From positions 1-11,616 of the forward strand of contig JAIRRE010000364.1 of the NCBI GenBank assembly GCA_031256125.1: a DNA stretch of 11,616 nt, in the 5' to 3' direction. The DNA comes from Burkholderiaceae bacterium. Its GTDB lineage: Bacteria; Pseudomonadota; Gammaproteobacteria; Burkholderiales; Burkholderiaceae_C. The translations under genes and the position numbers were made by a program. Positions 6,617-11,616 of this stretch are shown here, piece by piece (positions within the stretch are counted from its first letter, which is position 1; each line of letters opens with the position of its first letter). The notes under the pieces were generated by a model. The model was not told the origin of the DNA. It was given only the letters and a program-made list of their open reading frames with translations, and did no database searches.

Positions 6617-7753
6617 ATGAATCTGGGACGACTGATTGCGCACGACATCCTCGCCAGCGGCGGCTGGCTGCCGTTCGACCGTTACATGCAATTGGCGTTG
6701 TATGCGCCGGGGCTGGGCTATTACGCGCGTGGCGACCAGCAGTTCGGGTTGCTGGATGCGCACGGCGGGGATTTCGTGACCGCGCCGGAACTCTCGCCGC
6801 TGTTTGCGCGTGCGTTGGCCACGCAGGTGGCCCAGGCGCTGCTCGCCACGGGCAGCAACGAGGTTTGGGAATTCGGCCCCGGTTCAGGGGTGCTGGCGCA
6901 TGGTTTGCTCGCCGCACTGCAAGACCTTGGCCAGCCCGTGGCGCGCTACACCCTGGTGGACGTATCCGGCGCATTGCGCGCGCGTCAGCAAACCCTGCTG
7001 GCTGCGCACGCGGACGTGGTGCGTTGGGCCGACGCGCTACCCGAGGCCATGACGGGCGTGGTCATCGGCAACGAGGTGCTCGACGCCATGCCGATCAAAC
7101 TGCTGGTGCGTCACGCCGGGCAAAAGGATGATCGGTGGCGCGAGCGCGGCGTGGCGCTGGACGCAGCGGCGGATCGTGCAGGCCAGCCCGCCTTGATCTG
7201 GGCCGACCGGCCCACCGATTTACGCCCGCCTATCGCTATTCCTGGCGGACACGATTACGTGACCGAAATCCATCCGCAGGCGCGTGCCTTCATCGCCACG
7301 CTGGCCGAACGGCTGATTGAGGGCGAACGAGCAACCGGGCGCGGCGGCGCGGCATTCTTTATCGACTACGGTTTTCCCGAAGCCGAATACTGGCACCCGC
7401 AGCGCGCAATGGGCACGCTGGCCTGTCACCGAGCGCACCGGGTGGACGACGACCCGCTCGCCGTGCCGGGCGAGAAGGACATCACCGCGCATGTGGACTT
7501 CACCGGCATCGCGCTGGCCGGGCAGGACGCGGGCCTGACGGTGCTGGGTTATGCCAGTCAGGCGCGGTTCTTGCTCAATCTGGGCATGGCCGAACGCATG
7601 GCGCAAAGCGATCTGCCGACCCGCGCCAACGCCATGAAACTGATCGCTGAGCACGAAATGGGCGAGCTGTTCAAAGCCATTGCCTTTGCCACGCCCGGTC
7701 ACACATGGGCCGCGCAAGGTTTCGCCCAGGGGGATCGGCGCCATCGGTTGTAA
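6617..7753 (+). CDS. MidA-family class I SAM-dependent methyltransferase (NDUFAF7-like, DUF185)
   Basis: The protein has 378 residues and looks complete. The family N-terminus is clear: GGWLPFDRYMQLALYAPGLG at about 15-34 followed by YY, then GDFVTAPELSPLF at 51-63. EFGPGSGVLAHGLL from residue 85 is the SAM-binding glycine loop, with TLVDVSGALRARQQ as the next strand. VIGNEVLDAMP and FFIDYGFPEAEYWHPQR are also typical of the family. The mitochondrial relative NDUFAF7 methylates an arginine of a complex I subunit during assembly; the bacterial substrate is generally unproven. No clear ribosome site precedes ATG 6617, and the upstream TAG ends three bases before it, so translational coupling is possible. 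A symmetric terminator overlaps its stop. The family is sure, the biological target is not. Confidence 0.9.
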   Translation: MNLGRLIAHDILASGGWLPFDRYMQLALYAPGLGYYARGDQQFGLLDAHGGDFVTAPELSPLFARALATQVAQALLATGSNEVWEFGPGSGVLAHGLLAALQDLGQPVARYTLVDVSGALRARQQTLLAAHADVVRWADALPEAMTGVVIGNEVLDAMPIKLLVRHAGQKDDRWRERGVALDAAADRAGQPALIWADRPTDLRPPIAIPGGHDYVTEIHPQARAFIATLAERLIEGERATGRGGAAFFIDYGFPEAEYWHPQRAMGTLACHRAHRVDDDPLAVPGEKDITAHVDFTGIALAGQDAGLTVLGYASQARFLLNLGMAERMAQSDLPTRANAMKLIAEHEMGELFKAIAFATPGHTWAAQGFAQGDRRHRL

Positions 7754-7788
7754 AAAACGATGCGCGGGCTGTGCGCAGCATCGTTTTT
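7753..7788. terminator. Bidirectional intrinsic terminator between convergent genes
   Basis: AAAAACGATGC (7753-7763) and GCATCGTTTTT (7778-7788) are perfect 11-base complements. The loop contains CGC and GCG, which can extend the stem with a bulge. Read either way, a GC-containing stem ends in five Ts, so it can serve the methyltransferase gene on plus and the DUF721 gene on minus. It touches both stop codons. Confidence 0.8.
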
Positions 7789-8108
7789 CAAGGCTTGGTC
7801 ACCTTGATGCGCAAGGTCAAATCGGGCAGGCCGCGCACGCGCAGCGCGGCGGCAATCGCCGGCGCGAGCTGGCGCAACTTGGCGGCGGCGGCATTGTGCG
7901 GCGCCAGCAGGCACCACGATTGCTCATCGAGCGTCCCGGCGCGCACGCTCGTGCGCAGCGGCGCGGGTAGCAGCGGCGCGATGATGGCCAGGCGCTCGCG
8001 CGCCGCGCTCGCGCGCCGCGCAAGATTGGCCAGTTCGGGGGCGCGCTCGGCGGCTTCCAGCGCCGTCAGCGAACGCGAAGCGAGATGGGGAGTGAGGGGT
8101 TGGGACAT
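7788..8108 (-). CDS. DUF721 / DciA-like protein (candidate replicative helicase loader)
   Basis: The protein has 106 residues from ATG at 8108 (minus). An in-frame TTG at 8114 would add two residues and is less likely. No strong ribosome site is seen for either. The pattern fits DUF721: ALEAAERAPELANLARRASA, then LLPAPLRTSVRAGTLDEQSW, then NAAAAKLRQLAPAIAAALRV and a final basic strand. DUF721 includes DciA, which helps load the DnaB helicase in bacteria lacking DnaC. At this length it holds little beyond the KH-like core, without a long tail. Its place divergent from secA is common in betaproteobacteria, which supports the call. The sequence is Ala- and Arg-rich, so the family match is by pattern and context, not by single diagnostic residues. 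Confidence 0.68.
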   Translation of the reverse strand: MSQPLTPHLASRSLTALEAAERAPELANLARRASAARERLAIIAPLLPAPLRTSVRAGTLDEQSWCLLAPHNAAAAKLRQLAPAIAAALRVRGLPDLTLRIKVTKP

Positions 8109-8158
8109 CGGCAAAGCGTTGCGCGTTCAGCATTGGGTGTGGAGCGCGCGGTAAACAT

Positions 8159-8188
8159 AAGGGTAAATGGTGCAAGGGTAAGGGGTAA
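8159..8188. repeat. Three short direct repeats AAGGG(G)TAA
   Basis: AAGGGTAA occurs at 8159-8166 and 8174-8181, and AAGGGGTAA at 8180-8188, between the divergent DUF721 gene and secA. Such clustered repeats can be protein-binding sites, but three short copies at uneven spacing may be chance. I know no regulator with this site. Confidence 0.3.
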
Positions 8189-8222
8189 GCCGTTTGTAGT
8201 GCGCAGCGCGAGCGGCTTTCTC

Positions 8223-8251
8223 TTTTCCGAGGCACGCGCACCGCCTAAAAT
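8223..8251 (+). promoter_or_regulatory. Candidate sigma-70 promoter for secA
   Basis: TAAAAT (8246-8251) matches the -10 consensus in five of six positions. TTTTCC (8223-8228), 17 bases upstream, matches -35 in three of six. Transcription would start near 8258, leaving a leader of about 70 bases before secA. The stretch is AT-richer than its surroundings. I see no SecM-like upstream arrest peptide. Confidence 0.4.
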
Positions 8252-8325
8252 GACTGATTAGCCTTTCATTCCAAAGGGATAGCCGCGACCGTCCGTTTTT
8301 ATCGCAAGCGGCGGCGCCCATACGC

Positions 8326-11133
8326 ATGGCCACTAACTTCCTGACCAAGATTTTCGGCAGCCGCAACGACCGGCTGCTCAAGCAATATCGCCACACGGCC
8401 ACCCGCGTCAACGCACTGGAGCCGCAGTTCGAGGCGCTGGACGACGCGGCGCTGCAAGCCAAAACCGCTGAGTTCAAGACCCGCGTCGCCCAGGGTGAAG
8501 CGCTGGAGCGCATCCTCCCGGAAGCCTTCGCGCTGGTACGCGAAGCCTCCAAGCGGGTGATGAAGATGCGCCACTTCGACGTGCAACTGCTCGGCGGCAT
8601 CGCGCTGCACGAGGGCAAGATTGCCGAGATGCGCACCGGCGAGGGTAAGACGCTGACGGCCACGCTGTCGGTGTACCTCAATGCCCTGACCGGCAAGGGC
8701 GTGCACGTGGTCACCGTCAACGACTATCTGGCCAGCCGTGACGCGCAGTGGATGGGGCGGCTGTACAACTTTCTGGGCCTGACGGTGGGCGTCAATCTGC
8801 CGCAGATGGGACGCGAGGAGAAGCAGGCCGCCTACGCCGCCGACATCACTTACGGCACCAACAACGAATTCGGCTTCGACTATCTGCGCGACAACATGGT
8901 GTATGAGCCGGACGACCGGGTGCAGCGGGGCCTCAATTACGCCATCGTTGACGAGGTCGATTCGATTTTGATCGACGAAGCGCGCACGCCGCTCATCATC
9001 AGCGGGCAGGCCGAAGATCAAACCGCGCTTTACGTGGCGCTCAACCAGATTGCGCCGCTGCTGACGCGCCAGGAAGGCGAGGCCGACCCGCGCACCGGCG
9101 AGGGCGTGACCAAGCCGGGCGATTTCACGGTCGATGAAAAAGCGCATCAGGTTTATTTGACCGAACAGGGGCACGAGACCGCCGAGCGCATCCTGGCCGA
9201 GCGCGCCCTGATCGCGCCCGGCGCCAGTCTCTATGACCCGGGCAATATCGCGCTGATGCACCATCTGTACGCGGCGCTGCGGGCGCACTACCTGTATCAC
9301 CGCGACCAGCACTATGTGGTGCATCCGGGCGAGCATGGGCCGGAAATTGTGATCGTCGATGAATTCACTGGACGCCTGATGGCTGGCCGCCGCTGGAGCG
9401 ACGGCTTGCACCAGGCCGTCGAAGCCAAGGAAAACGTGCCCATCCAGGCCGAGAACCAGACGCTGGCCTCGATCACTTTCCAGAACTACTTTCGCCTCTA
9501 CGGCAAGCTGGCGGGAATGACCGGCACCGCCGATACCGAGGCTTACGAGTTTCAGGACATTTACGGGCTGGAGACGGTGGTTATCCCGCCCAACAAGCCC
9601 AGCCGGCGTGATGACCAGCTCGACCGCGTGTACAAAACGACCCGCGAAAAATACAACGCCGCGCTGGAGGACATCCGCGAATGCCATAAGCGCGGCCAGC
9701 CAGTGCTGGTGGGCACCACGTCAATCGAGAACTCGGAAGTGATTTCGCAGTTGCTGACCCAGGCCAAGCTCCCGCACCAGGTGCTCAACGCCAAGCAGCA
9801 CGCGCGCGAGGCCGACATCGTGGCGCAGGCCGGGCATTCGGGGATGATTACCATCGCCACCAACATGGCCGGGCGCGGTACCGACATCGTGCTGGGCGGC
9901 AACGTGGACAAGGCGGTCGCCGCCGTGGAGGCAGACGCCGCCGAACTCAGCGAGTCCGAGCGCGTCGCGCGCATTACCGAACTGCGCCAGCAATGGACCC
10001 AGGACCACGAAACCGTAGTCAAGCAAGGCGGGCTGCGCATCATCGCCACCGAGCGGCACGAAAGCCGCCGCATCGACAACCAGTTGCGCGGCCGTTCGGG
10101 CCGTCAGGGCGACCCCGGATCCTCGCGCTTTTACCTGTCGCTTGATGACCCGCTGATGCGCATTTTCGCGGGCGAGCGCGTGCGCGCCATCATGGATCGC
10201 TTGAAGATGCCCGAAGGTGAAGCAATCGAGGCGGGTCTGGTCACCCGCAGCATCGAAAGCGCGCAGCGCAAAGTCGAGGCGCGCAACTTCGACATTCGCA
10301 AGCAATTGCTGGAATACGACGACGTTTCCAACGACCAGCGCAAGGTCATCTATCAGCAGCGCAACGAAATTCTCGATGCGCAGGACCTCACGGCGCAAAT
10401 CACCAGTCTGCGCGACGGGTGCTTTACCGACCTGGTGCACCAATATGTGCAGCCGCAATCGGTGGAAGAACAATGGGACATTCCGGGGCTGGAAAAAGTA
10501 CTGGCCGATGACTGGCAAATCGTGCTGCCACTGGTCAAGGAAGTGGAGGTTTCCAGCACCGTAACCGACGAGGACGTGCTCGAAAAAGTCCTCAAAGCCG
10601 CCAGCGACGCCTACGCCGTCAGGGTCGCGCTGGTGGGCGCGGAAAACTACCGCGTCTTCGAGCGCGCGGTGCTGCTGCAAGCCATCGACACGCACTGGCG
10701 CGAACACCTGTCGGCGCTCGAATACCTGCGCCAGGGTATCCACCTGCGCGGCTACGCGCAAAAACAGCCGAAACAGGAATACAAGCGCGAGGCGTTCGAG
10801 CTGTTCGGGCAGCTGCTGGACATTATTAAAAATGGCGTGACACATACCCTGATGACGATCCGCATCCAGACCGGCGAACAGATGGACCAAGCCGCACAGG
10901 CCGTGGAACAAAGCGCCGCGGTGCGCAACATCACCTATATCGAACCGACCGAAACCGGCGGCGCCCAGGTTGTGCCGCAAATCCCGGTTACCGCTGCCGC
11001 GGCCGCGGCGGCAGCCTTGGGAGGAAACGACATGCTGATTGCCGACAGCAGCATCCCTCACGTAGGCCGCAACGACCCTTGTCCGTGCGGCAGTGGCAAG
11101 AAATACAAGTTCTGCCACGGCGCGCTGAACTGA
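8326..11133 (+). CDS. secA: SecA, preprotein translocase motor ATPase
   Basis: The full-length protein has 935 residues. SecA drives unfolded preproteins through SecYEG by ATP hydrolysis, acting between cytosol and inner membrane. The start [20 protein letters not shown] is typical of the family. NBD1 has Walker A in MRTGEGKT at 102-109 and DEVD with [15 protein letters not shown] from 209. The preprotein cross-linking domain follows, ending near [24 protein letters not shown]2 has TNMAGRGTD at 512-520 and [10 protein letters not shown] at 587-596. The scaffold and helical wing domains follow. An Ala-rich linker precedes the C-terminal zinc motif, C919-P-C921 with C930-H931, which binds SecB and phospholipid. 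The ribosome site before ATG 8326 is weak. Six Ts directly follow the stop region, without an adjacent stem. Confidence 0.98.
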   Translation: MATNFLTKIFGSRNDRLLKQYRHTATRVNALEPQFEALDDAALQAKTAEFKTRVAQGEALERILPEAFALVREASKRVMKMRHFDVQLLGGIALHEGKIAEMRTGEGKTLTATLSVYLNALTGKGVHVVTVNDYLASRDAQWMGRLYNFLGLTVGVNLPQMGREEKQAAYAADITYGTNNEFGFDYLRDNMVYEPDDRVQRGLNYAIVDEVDSILIDEARTPLIISGQAEDQTALYVALNQIAPLLTRQEGEADPRTGEGVTKPGDFTVDEKAHQVYLTEQGHETAERILAERALIAPGASLYDPGNIALMHHLYAALRAHYLYHRDQHYVVHPGEHGPEIVIVDEFTGRLMAGRRWSDGLHQAVEAKENVPIQAENQTLASITFQNYFRLYGKLAGMTGTADTEAYEFQDIYGLETVVIPPNKPSRRDDQLDRVYKTTREKYNAALEDIRECHKRGQPVLVGTTSIENSEVISQLLTQAKLPHQVLNAKQHAREADIVAQAGHSGMITIATNMAGRGTDIVLGGNVDKAVAAVEADAAELSESERVARITELRQQWTQDHETVVKQGGLRIIATERHESRRIDNQLRGRSGRQGDPGSSRFYLSLDDPLMRIFAGERVRAIMDRLKMPEGEAIEAGLVTRSIESAQRKVEARNFDIRKQLLEYDDVSNDQRKVIYQQRNEILDAQDLTAQITSLRDGCFTDLVHQYVQPQSVEEQWDIPGLEKVLADDWQIVLPLVKEVEVSSTVTDEDVLEKVLKAASDAYAVRVALVGAENYRVFERAVLLQAIDTHWREHLSALEYLRQGIHLRGYAQKQPKQEYKREAFELFGQLLDIIKNGVTHTLMTIRIQTGEQMDQAAQAVEQSAAVRNITYIEPTETGGAQVVPQIPVTAAAAAAAALGGNDMLIADSSIPHVGRNDPCPCGSGKKYKFCHGALN

Positions 11134-11205
11134 TTTTTTCGCTCTTTCCCGTTCAACCATTTCGCCGGGCTTGAACACCATCGGGCACGGCAGGAGATTT
11201 TCGAT

Positions 11206-11616
11206 ATGGCCGTCAACCTCAAAGCGCCCAATCCGGCAGACCTTCACCCCGTGCCCGGCGTGCGGCTGGGCGTAACCGAAGCGGGCATCCGCAAGGCGGG
11301 TCGCAAAGACCTGACCGTGCTACTGCTCGATGAGGGCGCTGCCGTTGGCGGCGTGTTCACGCAAAACCGCTTCTGCGCTGCGCCGGTGCAAGTGTGCCGC
11401 GAACATCTGGCGCGCATTCAGCCGGGCCGTGGCATCCGCGCGCTGGTTATCAACACCGGCAACGCCAACGCGGGCACCGGCGCGGAAGGTCTGGCGCACA
11501 CCCGCGCCACCTGCGCGGCGCTGGCTGGACTGCTGGACATCGCGTCCGAACAGGTATTGCCTTTTTCGACCGGGGTCATCATGGAACCGTTGCCGGTGGA
11601 GCGCCTTACGGCAGGA
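11206..11616 (+). CDS. argJ: ArgJ, bifunctional ornithine/glutamate N-acetyltransferase, 5' part
   Basis: The first 137 codons are present; the gene runs off the window (the family has about 400 residues). ArgJ transfers acetyl from N-acetylornithine to glutamate, closing the cyclic arginine pathway; many members also use acetyl-CoA. The motifs [20 protein letters not shown] (residues 16-35), [26 protein letters not shown] at 81-92 and [10 protein letters not shown] at 121-130 are diagnostic. The Thr at which the precursor cleaves itself into alpha and beta chains lies beyond the window, so activity cannot be judged. AGGAG at 11192-11196 is a good ribosome site nine bases before ATG 11206. 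It lies 72 bases after secA in the same direction, an order common in betaproteobacteria; no clear terminator lies between. Confidence 0.95.
   Translation, partial: MAVNLKAPNPADLHPVPGVRLGVTEAGIRKAGRKDLTVLLLDEGAAVGGVFTQNRFCAAPVQVCREHLARIQPGRGIRALVINTGNANAGTGAEGLAHTRATCAALAGLLDIASEQVLPFSTGVIMEPLPVERLTAG

Noticed and set aside
7680..8154. Plus-strand frames overlapping the DUF721 gene
   Set aside because: They cross the terminator and are antisense to a better-supported gene; no recognisable product.
11092..11140. Possible terminator at the end of secA (GTGGCA/TGCCAC hairpin and a T run after the stop)
   Set aside because: The stem lies about 14 bases before the T run and falls in the zinc-motif codons, so the spacing is wrong for an intrinsic terminator.
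11151..11176. GTTCAA/TTGAAC inverted repeat before argJ
   Set aside because: Six-base arms with a 14-base loop are weak and may be chance.
8299..11247. Long minus-strand frames (462 and 508 codons) opposite secA
   Set aside because: secA is unmistakable on the plus strand; the antisense products look like codon-bias artefacts.
1..11616. CRISPR array, IS element, tRNA, rRNA or phage genes
   Set aside because: No spaced repeat arrays, terminal repeats, transposase or RNA-gene patterns were seen; the window is ordinary gene-dense chromosome.

Overview
The window is GC-rich, densely coding and housekeeping in character. Gene content and order suggest a betaproteobacterium, probably of Burkholderiales type. 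The main clues are a DciA-like (DUF721) gene divergent from secA, secA followed by argJ, and a MidA protein with the wording usual in that group. This is judged from family recall, not from a search, and I do not name a genus.

Layout. Bases 1-1002 hold the 3' part of an acyl-CoA dehydrogenase gene. A 170-base gap follows; it can fold into competing hairpins and contains a possible 25-codon ORF. Bases 1173-5925 hold a tightly coupled three-gene operon with ATGA overlaps at both junctions. It encodes an FAD/NAD(P)-binding iron-sulfur subunit (korC-like), a fused gamma-alpha 2-oxoacid:ferredoxin oxidoreductase subunit (korA) and a TPP-binding beta subunit (korB). A hairpin with a short T run overlaps the korB stop, and a two-CBS-domain protein gene (5976-6413) follows. 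A coding-like stretch of about 60 codons that I cannot identify (6425-6613) leads into a MidA-family methyltransferase gene (6617-7753). That gene converges on a short dciA-like gene (7788-8108, minus) across a symmetric terminator. After a promoter-bearing gap come secA (8326-11133) and the first 137 codons of argJ.

How the genes work together. KorA and KorB form the oxidative decarboxylase core. It binds TPP and one [4Fe-4S] cluster and most likely turns 2-oxoglutarate plus CoA into succinyl-CoA, CO2 and two low-potential electrons. KorC combines a GltD/NfnB-like flavoprotein with a two-cluster ferredoxin domain. It could therefore pass these electrons straight to NAD(P)+, or run the reverse reaction. 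The closest characterised system I know is the 2-oxoglutarate:NADP+ oxidoreductase of Azoarcus evansii, linked there to anaerobic aromatic metabolism. The CBS protein may add adenylate sensing.

The right half is core machinery: a MidA methyltransferase, a candidate replicative-helicase loader, the Sec motor ATPase and arginine biosynthesis. I found no mobile element, CRISPR array, tRNA or rRNA. The Kor operon is the most unusual content, but it belongs to a known class, so I do not claim a wholly new system.
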